Below, piece after piece: positions 1-13,994 of a DNA stretch of 64,000 nt; the stretch's first letter is position 1, and each line of letters begins with the position of its first letter. The stretch lies in assembly GCF_024713945.1 (NCBI RefSeq), contig NC_134686.1, forward strand, positions 2,318,001-2,382,000, read 5' to 3'. The notes under the pieces were generated by a model, which ran no database searches, was not told the DNA's origin, and was given only the letters and a program-made list of their open reading frames with translations. The DNA comes from Dermatophagoides farinae (taxonomy: Eukaryota; Arthropoda; Arachnida; Sarcoptiformes; Pyroglyphidae). A program made the translations under genes and the position numbers.

Positions 1-3000
1 ATATGTTGGATATTTGTATATTGCATATGTATATATAATGTATATGATGGATAGATAGGATGATTTTTTTTCAGTTTTTCTCTCTGTGTGTGTGTGTGTG
101 TTTGATAAATGATCTTTCTGTCAAAATCGTTCTTGGTTGCTGAATTTTTTTTTTCTCTTCTTTTTTCATTTTTTTTTGCATTGTGGACAATGTCGCCAAT
201 CATTGTGGGTTTTATTTTTGATGATGGCGGTAATGGGGGCTAGTAGATAGGGGTGTTGTGTTGTCAAACTAGAGAATGGGAAAAAAAATTCTTCATCATA
301 ATATATTCAATTCGATCCAGTGGATGATTGGATCGAACAAACATAGTGATGTGTGTGTGTGTGTTGTGTGCTGTTTGTTGGTAGTGGTGATGGTGGTGGT
401 GGTTGATAATCGGTGATAACAAATTTTTTTTTTAAAGATTTCTCGAAAAAAAATTCTAATCAAATCTATGGATAATGTAGGAATTTGTTTCTGGAACACA
501 CACACATTAAATTCTGTTTTTTTGCTTTGCTTGGCGTTCACCAGATCTAATGTTTTGCAAAGAAAATATAATGAACCAGAAACCAAAAAAAAAAAAAAAC
601 AGCGACAACAAAATGCGTGCTGCAAGTGTGTTCCTGGATCGCAAAAAAAAAACAACAAATGTTAAAAAAAACTCGCGCGCTTTTCTGTCTGCTGTTGTTG
701 TTGTTGGTTGATTCAATCTATTTTAGAGCAACAAAAAAATGAATGAAATTATAAAAAAACGAACCAGAAAAAAAAGAAAAAAAAATCTTATATCTTGGGC
801 CAATGTCGATCCTAATGCTTTTTTTTGTGTGTGTGTATTTGGGTGTTTCGTCGATATTTTCTTTCTTTTTTTCTATTTTTTTTTTTCGTTGTTGTATGCA
901 TTGTTTGGTCTGGTATATATATATTTGGTTGGTCTTTTTCCGAGAGTTTGATGAACAAAAAAAAACCGAAAAAATTGTTCAAAGAAATAGAGAAAGAGAG
1001 AGAGAATGAGAGAGATTTGCTTTTCTGCCTATTCAGCTATTGAAGCCTATGTTGAGGTTCCATTTCTAGCCAGTATTCGTGTGTGTATGTATGTTTCATT
1101 CACTCTTTATATATGTCTGTAGTGTCTGCATGTGAGTTTTTGATTAATGATGTTTCACCATCAAACACACAAAAGCCTAGCAAGTGAGTGAGAGAGAGAA
1201 AATATCCAGAAAAAAAATACAACAGAAAGAAAGCAAAAAAAAAAAAAAAAAATGAAAGAAGAGTCGGACTTCTGTTGCTGAATGTTTTGAAAGTTGAATG
1301 CCGTTTGGTTGGTTGGTTGGTTGGTTGGATGATGAATCAAAAAAAAAAAAGATGAAGAAGAAGAAGAAAATTACAACCAGAAAATGTGTGTGTGTATGTG
1401 TATTTCGATGGAAAAAAAAACTAAACACAATTCGATTCATCGTCATCATCAACCACATCATCGTCAATTCGTCGTCGTCGTCTTCTAATACACATCGTTC
1501 TTAAGTAAAAAAAACGACGACGACGACGACGACGAAGACGAAAACGAAGAAGAATAAAAAATCAAACCATGGATGGAAATGGAAGGAATGATGAAGAAGA
1601 AGAAGAAGAAAAAAAAATTCAAACTTTGAATCACTGCAAAAATGAAAACTCTCTCTCTGTGTCTTGCTATTCTTTTATATTTTCATTCCATTCATTCGTC
1701 GTCGTCGTCGATGATGATTCTAACATCATCATTGTTGGTTTGGCGCTAAGGTTGATGCTAGATGTTGGCTGGCTGGCTGGCTGGCTATGAGAACGAGTTT
1801 TTGATTTTTTTTTGCTTCCATTATTTTACTTTGTTGTTTGAGATTTTTTTTTCTTTTCTTTCCTTTTTTTTATTATTATTCTCTCTGTTCATTCGTTGAT
1901 GATGATGATGATGATATTTTATACTTTTGTTTGCCATTCTTTTAGTCTGCTGCTGCTGCACATCTTTTTCTTTGTATATGTGTGTGCTATATTTCTACAG
2001 GAGGCTGATGATGATGATGATGATGATTCGGATGCATTTCTAAATGTCTACCAACAACAACAACAACAACAATAAGGCAGGCACCAACGAATTTCAAATT
2101 TGAAATTGTAGTTTTTTTTTCTCTCGTTTCCCGAACAGAATAGAATAGAACAGTGGAACAAAACAAAAAAAAAATCATGTAAAAGTCGGTAAATTGCATT
2201 TATGTATTGGGTGTGTGTGTGTGTGTGTGTATGATGATGAAAAATAAGAACTGAAGACGAATAAAAAAAAACGAAAGAAAAGAAAAATAACGAATATTGA
2301 ATGCAGCGAACACACATATACAGCAGAGAGAGAGAGAGAGAAGTTGGAGTAATTGTAGAAAAGAATTTTTTTATTTTTTTTTTTTCATTCCATTGTTCAC
2401 TGCACATTTCCGGTCGACCATATGACGTAATATAAAATGCTGATCATTGCGTAATAGATTTGTTGTTTTTTTTTGGAATTTTATTTTAAAAAAATTTCAA
2501 AAATTTTTTTTTGTTTTTTGGCACCAAGGAAATGATAAAAAAAAATTCTACCCAAGAAAAATTGGCCAAATTTACCGGGTGAAAGTCATATATATTTTGA
2601 TTTATATTTTTTTCCCCAGTTTGTTGTTGTTGTTTTTTTTTGTTTATTTTTGCTTTGGTCATCAGAATCAAAAAAAAAAAAAAAAAAAAACAATTTAATC
2701 ATCCGGCTCTAATGATGATGATGATGATGATGATGAAAAGAGTTGATCATTTTTCTCAATTAATAATCTTTTTTCTTTTTGGCGTGGTCCATTCATTCAT
2801 TTAGCCAGCTTGTAGCTTCTTGAATTTGAAATGAAAACCGCTTTTTTCGGATTGCGGATTTCACACACACACACACACACAAAATATGAAAAAGTTTTCC
2901 ATTTTTTTTCTCTCTCTTCACTTGCCGGTAATTAGTACCAATTAATTTACCACCCGGTTTTATTTATTTTTTGTTTTGTTTTTTGGTTTTCTTTTCAATG

Positions 3001-6000
3001 ATATATAGTTTACTGTGGATTTTATATTTTTTTTATTGCTTCTGCTGGCTGGCTGGCTGGTTGGTTGATATATTGTTGGTGTTATAATAATTGGCCATCA
3101 TCATAATCGTCGTAATCGTAATCGTCGTGTGATAATCATTAATTATCCAATGTGTGATTTTTATTTCTCACAATTTCTAGCCCAATGTTTATTTGTTTGT
3201 TTGTTATGGTTTTAATATTTTCTGGTTTTTGCATCCATCACAAATGATCATGATGAAATTTTTTTCAATTTCGCATTGTTTTTCTTTTTTTCTTGATGAA
3301 AAAAAATTAATTATCATGTTTCACACACACACACACACACATCATAATGATCTTGTTTGTTTTTATTTCTAAAAAAATGTTGATGATGGATTTATCACTG
3401 TATTTTTGAATGGAACCGGCAAAGAGATAGATAGATTTGTCTGCATTTTTTGTTTTTGTTTTTGTTGAAATAAATTACTATATATAAATGAAATGGACTG
3501 TATGCTTGTCTGTTTGTGTGTGTGTGTGTGTAATCCAATATCATCATCATCAACAATTCGTGTGTTAATGACTATGATGATGATGATGAAGAGATTCATC
3601 ACAAGACATTGATCATTGTAATGAACGAGAGAGAGAGAATAAAATGTTTTTTATATGCAAGTAGTTAACGAAATTAAAATGATATAAATCAAAAAATCTT
3701 CATGATGATGATGATGATTATTATAATGGCCATTATTATGATTAATAATATCTGCCCGCACACACACACACACACACACAACAAGTGTAATAATAATGTT
3801 AGTATTCTATTTCCTCTTGGTTGTTTGTTTGTTTGTTTTTTTATATGGAAATGTTTATTTCATTTTAACTATTATATAGGTAGATAGATGGATGTGAATT
3901 TAAATTTTAAATTTTAAATTTTTCGCCTTGAATTCATTCATTCATTTTGGTTATCCAAAATCATTTGTTGTTGTTGTTGTTGTATTAAAAGTATTGAAAA
4001 AAATAACAGAATTCTTATTCTTATGCTTGTTGTATTAGGTTTTTTGTGTGTGTGTGCTGACAATCATCGGTTAATATATTTTCTATGCAAATGATAACGA
4101 CGACGACGATGATGATCATCATTATTATCATCGAATGCATATATATGCTAAATCATAAGTGGTGGTACACATGGAATTTTTTTTTCAATCCGATGTTTTT
4201 TTTTTGTTTTTTGGTTCTGAATGATTCAATTCCTATGGAACAAACATTTTACAGAATTTCAATAGAGCCCACCATAATACCAGAATATCCTATAGGGAAC
4301 AAACGGGGGGAAAAAAATTCTGTTTGTTTGCAAGAATTTAATCAAACTAAATGCAAAAGTTTTTTATTTTTTATTTTTGATTTCAAGACACACACACATA
4401 CAAACACACCTGATTTTGATCAATCATATCCATTCAATGGCTATACTACTAAGCTAATTTACATAACTACATCATTAACAATGATGATGATGACGAATTT
4501 TTTTTATTTTTTTTCGTTTGTGTATGGCCCGGTGTGTGTGTGTGTGTGTGTTTCATCGTTGAAATTTTTCTCGACACCGAAATTAAGAGAAAAAAAAATA
4601 TAAAACGAAACTTCAAGAACATCCACATCATGATCATCATCATCATCATCAAGATGGCAAAATCAATCACGATTAAAATTGTTTAGATTGAAAAATATAC
4701 ACATATATAATCATTGTATATATATATGAAAAAAACAGTTTCAATATATAGTCGATTGATCGATCAGATCAATCAATCAATCGGGTTAAATAAAGGAGGA
4801 AAAAAAAATAATATCGATGATGATCGATAACCTCTTAAATGTTATGTAAGTGTGTGTGTATGATTTGATTGTTTGTTTTTTTTTCTCTTTTATCGGTCGA
4901 TGTTGATGAGTACAAAAAAGATTTTTTAAAAAAAATTTCACATAAAGTTGGAAGGAAAGAACCAGAAAGTTTTTTTTTCTGTTCAATTCAAAACTGAAAT
5001 TCAAACCGAGAAAATGTTTTTTTTTGTGTGTGTGTGTGTGTGTGATGAGAAATTGAAATTGTCATGTTTGATTAAAAATCATTAGTATCATCATCATCAT
5101 CATTGTGGTTGAATTGATTCACTGGAAAAAATCTTTAATCCACACACACACACACACACACACTGATGAAAATCATCATTAGTTTGATTTCTAAAGTTTC
5201 AATCAATTCGATATTCATTCAAACAATGGATGTATGAATGGATGGATGGATGGAGACTTTGAGATCCAAATTGAATGTATTCGATATTTTTTTTTTGTTG
5301 TTGTTGTTCGATCAAATACAATTGATTTTGTGTGGTCTTTTTTTTCGTTGTTGTTGTTGTTGTTGTAGTTGTTGTTGCTGTTTTTCTAGTTAACTGGCTG
5401 GCCATCATTGTTGATGATGATGATGATGATGATCGAATCCAAATCTCTATCGACTTTTGACTCTATCTATCTATGTGTGTGTGTGTGTGTATTCGATTGC
5501 CCTAATGATACTTTTTTTTTTGAATTGTCAAGTTGAAAAAAATTGTGCTTGCACAAACACGCAATTTACTTTACTGATGATGATGATGATGATGATGATT
5601 ATTATTTGGCCACCGAAAAAAAATGATCAACAGCATGGATGATGATGGCCAAATTCACAAATCCAATGTGTGTGTGTATGTTTTTCCAATACTCATTCAT
5701 GTCTTGTCCATTTTTTTTTCTCTTCCTCTATTTGCCTGTAAGGGAAATTAATAAAAATGGCAACAACAACAACAACAATTCACAATTCTTTTGATCATTC
5801 AATTCATTCATTCATTGTTTGATTGGTTGGTTGGCCAAAGAAAAAAAAATTGTCAAGTAATTTACTCACTTACTAATCATCATCATCAATTCAGTTAGTT
5901 AGTTAATCAAGTGTCGCCAGGGTTTTTTTTTCTTTTTTTTTTTGATTGTTCTCCTGTTGAAATCTGTTTTATTGGTCGTTTTGAAATTGTTGACGACAGA

Positions 6001-6345
6001 AAAAACAAGTAATTTTTATTTTTTTTCCATTGAAAAAAAATTGATTTTGTTCAGTTGAATTCAATTCAATTTAATTGAAAATTTTCATTGTTTTTTTCTA
6101 CTACTACTACTACTTGTTGTCGTGGTGGTGGTGGTGATTTTGTTTTTTATTCTGACATTTTCCAGGTGAACAGAATATTCTAGGTCATTATTCTATGTCC
6201 AGAATTTTTTTTAGTTTTGTTTTGTTTGGCTCTCTCGATCATCATTTTTTTTGGAAATTTAAATTTTTTTCATCGTTTTATTCGTCTTGTTCTTTTTACT
6301 TGAAATTTTTTTTATTTTTTTTTCATTTCCTGGCTGAAAAAAACG

Positions 6346-6413
6346 ACACACACACACACACAGTTGTACAGTTGGGACTTTTCAAGTTTTGCCCCTGTGT
6401 GTGTGTGTGTGTG
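6346..6413. repeat. Inverted microsatellite pair (AC)n ... (TG)n
   Basis: A 17-bp (AC)n run (6346-6362) is followed after 33 bp by an 18-bp (TG)n run (6396-6413). Because (TG)n is the reverse complement of (CA)n, the two runs form an inverted repeat able to make a hairpin in RNA or single-stranded DNA. It is one of several such pairs in the window. Confidence 0.85.
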
Positions 6414-9400
6414 ATGGAACAAGACAAAAATTTCCTTTTTTTTTCTTTTTTTTTTGTTCTCCACGACGACAACGATGATGATGATGATGGAAAAAAAATA
6501 CAACAACAAGAAATGAATGACCGAAAACTAAAAAACTAAACTAAACTAAACGAAACGAAATGAAAAAAAAATTGTTCGATTGATATCCAAAAAGAACTAA
6601 AAGCATGGCCAAGAAAAAAAAACATCATTAATTTTAATCAACCTTGCCAAACTTGTCACACACACACACAGCTTATATGCGAGTAAAGTAGTTCTTCTTG
6701 TCGTAATACGAATTTCGTTATTTTATTTTTTTTTTTTCTCTGTGTTGTTTGAAAATGAAACGAATTTTGCTTTTTTTGTGAAAAATAAAATATAAAAAAA
6801 AATGAAATGAAATGAAACATTGATGGACCAGGCAACAACAAGATCTCTTGAATTGCAACATTTTTTTTTTACTTCGTTTCATTTTAGTTTTAGTTTTAGT
6901 TTTAGTTTTCGAGAATAAATATAAAGCAGCAAATTTTCTGATGGCAAAAATCTGACAGTATTTTTTTCCTGTCTTTCAATGTATGTTCGTGGATTTTGTG
7001 GATTTTCAAAACACAATGGTGATGGTGGTGGTGGTGGTGGACAAAATCTGTTTGATTTTTTTTTCTTACATATCTTGGCTTTGAAGCTTCAAAAAAAAAA
7101 AAAAACGAAAAGAATGATCAAGATTTGGCCAAAGTCTTGCATTAGTATGTTTTTCTTATTGTTACAAATGTCAATCAAATCGAATCTCCGTTTATTTGGA
7201 TTTGGATTTTCATTTTGGTTAACAGTTTTTTTATCGATATGTTGATCGATTTTGTTTGACAACTGTTGATTATTGTATTTTTTGTTTTTTTTGGCCATGC
7301 CAAATGTCTATTGCTCAACAGAGAGAGAAAAAAAAACAATCAAAAATTGATTATTATCCACTATAGATAGTCTATAATTGAATTTTTCTCAAAAAATGTG
7401 TGCGTCTGTCTGCGGGTGTGTTGTGTGTGTCAGTGTGTGTGAAAGTGACAAATGTTCATTGATAATGGTGATCAATTTTTTTTTTGTTTGTTTCTCTTTC
7501 ATCTTTTATGTCATCATCATCAACATCAACATCATTAGTGTAGGAAAAGATGCAAAAAAAAAATCATTTAAAAATGCCGCTGTTAGTAGCCACTATTTCC
7601 ACAATTGCTACTACTACTACTACAACTACAACTAGGATCATTACCGGAGGAGAAAGAAAAAAAAATGGAGAAAATGATGATAAAATTTATTACAGTAAAT
7701 GGCAGTATAATAATAATAATAATAAGTGAAAAATGAATGAATGAACCCGAACAAGATGATCATAAATTACCAACATTGAACTTGACCATGAATAATTTTC
7801 TCATTATTTATTATGATCATAATGATGATGATGATGATGATGATGGAGATTATTTTCTCTTTCACTTGTCATCATCATAATCATCATCATTTTCCATTTT
7901 AATTAAATCATTATCATCATCATCGTCATTATTCTGTCTGTCTGTATGGTTATAAATAAGTCAATGTCAAAAAAAAAAAAAAAAAAAAAATAGTCCTATT
8001 CATTCATTTCTTTTCACGTGTTTGTGTGTGTTTCTTTCACCTGTTGTTGCTGATTGATCCAAAAAATAAAAATAAATAAATTCTGTCGGTTGATCCAGTC
8101 ACTAAGATTTTTCTGGCAATTGTAATAAATGAACAATTTCAACAAGTAGATTGAACTGTGGAAAAAAATAACAGTCATGATTCATTTTTTTTTTCATTTT
8201 CATTGAAACCGTTCATTTCATATTACATAAGATTAATAAAACGATCCATTAGTGTGTGTGTGTGTTTGTGTTTGTTCAAGTTCTTAATGAATTATGATCA
8301 TCATCATCATCATCATCATCATTAAATCATCACCACCGCACACGCAGAAGCTATACATAAATACAAAATGAAACAGAACATTTTGCGATGCAAAACAAAA
8401 TACGAAAAAGAGAAACAAAGTGGTTAAATGTAATTTTTTTGTTTCATCTTTTTTATTATTGTTTCGACAATTATTATCGTGTCATGATGATGATGATGAT
8501 GATGATGATTATCATCGGTGATAATAACCATGAAACCATGAATTGGTGTAGAGAGAGAGAAAAGATTAAATTATGCGGTTACTTTTTTTTTCTACCAGTT
8601 TTTGATTATGTTTGTATATTTATGTATGAGAATTCTTAATTCTTTATTCACGGTGTCTGTGTGTCTGTGTGTGTGTGCGTTTTTATTTTCCAACTTTTGA
8701 CTGTTTAACAATGAAATAAAGGATTAAATGATTGAATTACGACAATCCGTTCAATGGGATTTGAACAAGATTCATATATGGTTATTGTGAATGAAATCCG
8801 TTCGTAATAACAATTCCGTTGAGACGAAAATAGTCAATTTTTTTTTATTCACCCCTTCTTTTTTTTTCAATCCAAATTGGTCTCCAGAGATGAATCAATC
8901 AAATTTTTTTTTCTTTTTTTGAAAAAAAATGAATGAAGCCATACCATAATATTATTTTGGATGAAAATGAAAAATTTTTGTTTTTTTTTTACCAAAACAA
9001 ACAAAACTAATTTTCTTTTTCTCTTTCTCATTTTATTCAGGTGTGTATTTTTTCCACGTGCTGTGTGATTTACACCACAACCAATCAACAGTCATCTTTA
9101 TTCATTAAATTCTGTGTTTGTGTCCTAGTGTCAGTGTCCTAGTGTCTGTGTTTGTTTGTGTTTTTATTTATTCATTCAGCAAGAATTTTCATCCTCAAAT
9201 TATTCACCATTACCATTGCCAATTTTATTTCAAATCTAATATTTCTACACCAAAAAATTTTTCATTTTTTTTTGTCAACATTGAAAGGTAAATTTTCCAT
9301 TATTTGTTTTGATACTCACACACACACACAAACAAACAAAAAATTCCCACCAATGTCCTAGAAAAAAGGATCGAATATAAATATATCTTTATCGTCATTA

Positions 9401-12058
9401 TCAGTAATCTGATTTTTTTTTCGATGCTTTGTTTCAACAATTCCATTGTTATGCCGTGTGTGTGTGTGTGTGTGTTTTGAATAGATCACCGAGAATTTCA
9501 TTTCATTTTTTTGGTCCACCAACATCATCATCACCATCATCATCATCAATGGTCAACGACTTTGACAATGGATGGAAATTTCTTCAATTTTTTTTTTCTT
9601 CTTCATCCACATATATCTTGTATATCAATCATCAATAATCTTTGAATAATAATAAAAAAATGGGAAAAATTTCGCATATTTATTTTTTCACCACATTCAA
9701 TGTTTTCAAATATATCGAAAACAATCGTTTTTCTCCATCAAAAAAAAAAAAAAAAAAAAAAATCTCCACCATTCATTCACATTCGCATTCGCACATTGTT
9801 TTCATTGACGAATATTTTGTTTCTTTTATCGTTATTACGAAACATTGACAACAACAACAACAACCCAGCCAGCCCAATGCATGCATGCAGACCACAGTGT
9901 GATTTTTTTTTTGTTTTTTTGCCTTCAAACATCCTTCATTCACAGGCGAAAAGAAAAGAATTTAAATTTTGTTTCTCTTTTTGACTTTGACAATATATAT
10001 ATAGACATACATACATGCATTCTTTTTTAGTTTGATAATGATGAAATAATCACAATAATAATATCATATATGTGTGTAAAAATTGCAAGAAATGAAATAC
10101 CAAATGATGGAATTTCTTATTTTATTTTTTTTTTCTTTCGATATCTATTTACACACACACACACACACACACACATTCAGTAATGTTGTAATGAAATTCA
10201 ATTTCAACAACAACAACAACGAAAAAAAAAAATTTCCATTTGAATTGAATTGAATTTAAAGCTGGAGAAAAAAAAATGCCAGTGAATAATATTCGTGTGC
10301 ATGTGTGTGTGTGTGTGTGTATGCTGATTGAATGATTGTGTTCATCATCATCATCAGCATCTTCAATAGCCAAGACGCCCGGATTTTTTTTTTTTTAGCA
10401 TTCAGCCCAGCATTCTTTATTCGTTTCTATTACCAGAAAAAAAACTGGCGTCACATATATGAACACATGAACAAAAAAAAAATCTTTCGTATTTGAATAA
10501 TAGAAATGAAGATGATTTCAGTACGTTTCCTCATCTTTTTTCTTTTCTTTTCTGTCATCATCATCATCATCATCATGAGCATCACATTTTTTTTTCTCGA
10601 CCACACCATCTCCATCTCCATTTTCTTCATATATGAAACAATTCATTTCATTTGTTTAGTAAAAGCGGCCGGTATCTGTTTTTGTTGTTGTTGTTGTTGT
10701 TGCTTTCTTTTCTTTTTCTATGGTATTCATCATCATCATCATGAGGATGATCATTGCCATCAGAATTCGTTTTTTTCTGTCTCTGTTTCTGTTTTGTTTC
10801 ATTCAATTCAAATTCATTCATTCATTCTTATTATGATTCGTATTAGTTTTTTTTTTTTTTGTTTGCAATGGAAATAAAAACTGTTGCGTTGACCGAATGA
10901 AAAGTAGAAACATCATTGAATCATTGAACAGAACACAATTGATGCAAATACAACGAGAGAAAGAATGACATGACATGATGATGATGATGATGGAATGTTT
11001 TAGCCGGTATATCGAGTTTTTTTTTTGTTTTGTTTTGTTTCATTTTCTGGATGATTATATACCTCTGATCTGATCTGATCTGATCTCTCTCTCTCTTTCT
11101 CTACCTGGTCTTAGACAACAATCACATCTAATCCATCGACATTGAATCTACTCTCTACAATGTCTATAGTGTCTATATAGTAATCATAATCTTCAACATT
11201 GTAGTCGTGGCTACAGAATGAAATAAAAATATTGAAAAAAAATGTCCTTTCAAAAAGATTACGATGATGATGATGATGATAACCGATATATATATAGGTT
11301 TGATTTTATTTTCGTTCAACAAAAATAAGTTTTCGGATAACCAAAAAAAAAAAAAAAAAAAAAATTTCTTGTTGCCTGTTGTCTTTATCATCATCATCAT
11401 CATCGTTGTCATTGTCTGTTTGATTCATTCATCCATCTTCATCGTAAATTTTTTTTTCTATGTGAGAAAAGCAAAAAAAAAAAAAAAAAAATTCTTTATC
11501 CTAGATGATAATAATAATAATGGGATTCTCTCCATCTATCTATAGTCTGTCTATCTGACTAGCTATATTCGATATGTATGGATGTTACCAATCATCATCA
11601 TCATCATCCATCACAAAGGAAATTTTTTTTGTATTTCAAAATGTTTGATTTTGCTTTTTAACGCAAGAGAATCGGATGATCTTGTTTCACCCCATTGTAA
11701 TCATATAGTTGATTTTTTTTCGGTCGGTCTATATATGAATTATTTTAGGAACACACACACACACACACACATAGACAGACATAATTTTCACAAATCAAAA
11801 AGCTATAATTTCTCATTGGTAGGACTTTACAAGAATTTTTATCAGAGAAGAGAAGAGAGAAAAAAAGAAAAGAAAATTGCTACATACGAAATGTGCAAAA
11901 AAAAAAAAAAAAAATTCTCTGTGATCAAATTGGGATGGATACAAAAAAAAAACACAAAAAACAACAACAAATTGTTCCATACGATACAATTATTATTGTC
12001 TTTTATTAAGGTTTATTTTTTTTTCATAGACAGAATACCATTTCCATTTCCATTTCCA

Positions 12059-12060
<2 letters not shown>

Positions 12061-12125
<65 letters not shown>
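12061..12125. repeat. (AC)n microsatellite, 65 bp
   Basis: An uninterrupted AC dinucleotide run. It follows a short TTTCCA repeat (about 12040-12058) and precedes a (CTAT)n and (AT)n tract, so the whole forms a compound microsatellite of over 100 bp. Confidence 0.95.
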
Positions 12126-12128
<3 letters not shown>

Positions 12129-13809
12129 TTTGTTTTTCTGGTTTGTCTATCTATCTATCTATATATATGTAAAATTCAATCATCATCACACTATATATAT
12201 ATATAAAACGTGTTTAGTGAAAACGTCAACGATCCTAGAATTTATATTTTATACACACACACACACACATTCACATTTCAATCGTTCATATACATATATT
12301 ACATAGACAATTGAAATGATGATGATTGATCATCTGTCTGAATAAGTAAAATGCGTAGTGTGTTTACAATATATATGTGTGTATGATGATAATAATATCA
12401 AAAAAAAAATCGAAAATCGAAAATATTGGAAAATATTGGCCAACTTAGAGAAACTTTATGTTGAGAAACTTTTATAGAAAATTTTCAAAATTAACTTTAG
12501 TTCAAAAAAAAAAAAAAAATGAATGAATTGAAACACAATGAATGAATGAAATATATTACTGTATTCGGTGTGTGTGTGTGTGTGTATGTCACCTATAATA
12601 ATTGGTATGGAAATGGTTCTTTTTTTTCTACGTTCTTATTGATTGATTCATCTATGGTAATCTATCTATCAATAATCAATAATGATGATTTATAAGCAAT
12701 AATGATCGATGATCGATGAATGAATAGTGTTTGTGTGTGTGTGTGACCGAATATGTCTTATTTTTGTTCTTTGGTTTTTGTTGGAGACAAAAAAAAACAC
12801 TTTTTCATCCAATTCAATTGAAAAATCAATTCAATCGATTAATTAGAATTCATCATTCAATTTGAATAAATCATCATCATCATCATTATCATTGAATAAA
12901 AATACGAATGCCTTAATCATTTGCGTTTTTATTTTCAAATTGATTTTTCATGATTGTTGTGTGTGTATGTGTGTGTGTGTGTGTAAAAGTCTAGACCCAA
13001 AGGTCCAAACAAAACAAAAAAAAAATCCGTTTTGCTAATTACAAACAGCCAAGAGAGAGAGAGAAGAGAAAAGGTCACACAAGAGAATTATAACAAAAAA
13101 ACTGGTTATTCTCATTCATGAATCAATCACGAATGATCCAATCTAATCACATATGTGAAATTGGAAAAAAAAATTTTCGTTCACTGACACTTGTGTATAT
13201 TCGTTTGTTCAATGTAATAATTAAAGATGTAAATGGCTAGCCAAAATCATCATAGAATAATAATTACATTATAATCGTTGATCAAATTCTCAATGCCATG
13301 ATAATTTAAATTTTTTTTTCGTCCATTTTGTTGTTGTTGTTGCTATTTTTATTAGCTTGGAGGCTTTGATTTTTCTTACCTTTATTTCGTCGTCGTCGTC
13401 GTTGTTGTCGATTCTTGGAAACAATTTTCATAATTGATAATTATCTTGTTTTTTTTCGAAAACAAAGCAAAAAAAAAAAAAAAAAACAAAATCCTTTTTT
13501 TTAGCTTCTGGGTACCTTTGAAAAAACGAATTTATTTGAATAGTTTATTTCTGTTTTTCGCTTTTACCGTTCATCAAACCCGGTAACAAGAAAAAAAAAT
13601 TACACACCGGTAATTTTTCATCCAAACAAAATCCATCCATTTACTTTTTTCGGATTTTTATGTGTGTGTGAAATTCATTGATGTTTCTAAATGACAAATT
13701 TTTTTTTCTGTCGAGTTTTTTTTTCTCTCTTCAATCGCTTCTTATACATTGTATATTTGGTTTTTGTTGTTGTTGTTGTTTTACTTTTTATATATTACAA
13801 TAATAACAG

Positions 13810-13994
13810 CAACAACAACAACAACAACAACTATCGATTACCACCAACTGAATTGATTAATGCATGTAATCCAGAATTATATCAACATCAACAACAACAA
13901 CAACAACAACAACAACAAGGAATGATTTTTGAACAAATGATTATTATGGCTGCCTTGATATTTGGTCAAATCTTTTTTTGTTTTGTTTTGTTTT
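13810..13994 (+). CDS. Candidate internal exon: Asn/Gln-rich linker followed by a hydrophobic segment
   Basis: This segment looks coding but I do not recognise it. A pyrimidine-rich tract runs up to an AATAACAG acceptor, and the exon ends at a consensus GTAAGT donor (13,995). The open frame begins with an Asn run, then a non-repetitive stretch (YRLPPTELINACNPELYQ), a run of about ten Gln, and a hydrophobic segment (MIIMAALIFGQIFF and onward) that could be a membrane helix. Codons in the non-repetitive part use A/T third positions, as the confident genes do. The exon would start after two bases of a codon and end in phase 1. The N and Q runs come from a (CAA)n microsatellite, and the hydrophobic end is partly encoded by a TTTTG repeat, so the true 3' border could lie earlier. 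No neighbouring exon could be joined to it. Confidence 0.4.

Larger units (their letters stand above)
1..13809. other. Gene-poor, microsatellite-rich stretch
   Basis: No gene can be supported here. The sequence is a dense mosaic of (TG)n/(CA)n, (GAT)n/(ATC)n, (TTG)n/(CAA)n, (TTGG)n, (AATG)n and A or T homopolymers, and the open frames on both strands consist mostly of runs these repeats encode (V/C, H/T, D/M/I, Q/N/L). Two weak coding signals were seen. One is an ORF at 1569-1790 with a good ACCATGG start but a glutamate-run and cysteine/valine-rich product. The other is a minus-strand mini-exon near 13,375-13,432, about 17 codons rich in arginine, ending at a GTAAGA donor. Neither is good enough to call. 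The stretch is probably intergenic or intronic. Confidence 0.6.

Noticed and set aside
11582..12172. 196-codon plus-strand ORF
   Set aside because: Its end is a (CA)n-encoded His/Thr run, and the rest is low complexity without motif or borders. Length is explained by the 65-bp AC repeat.
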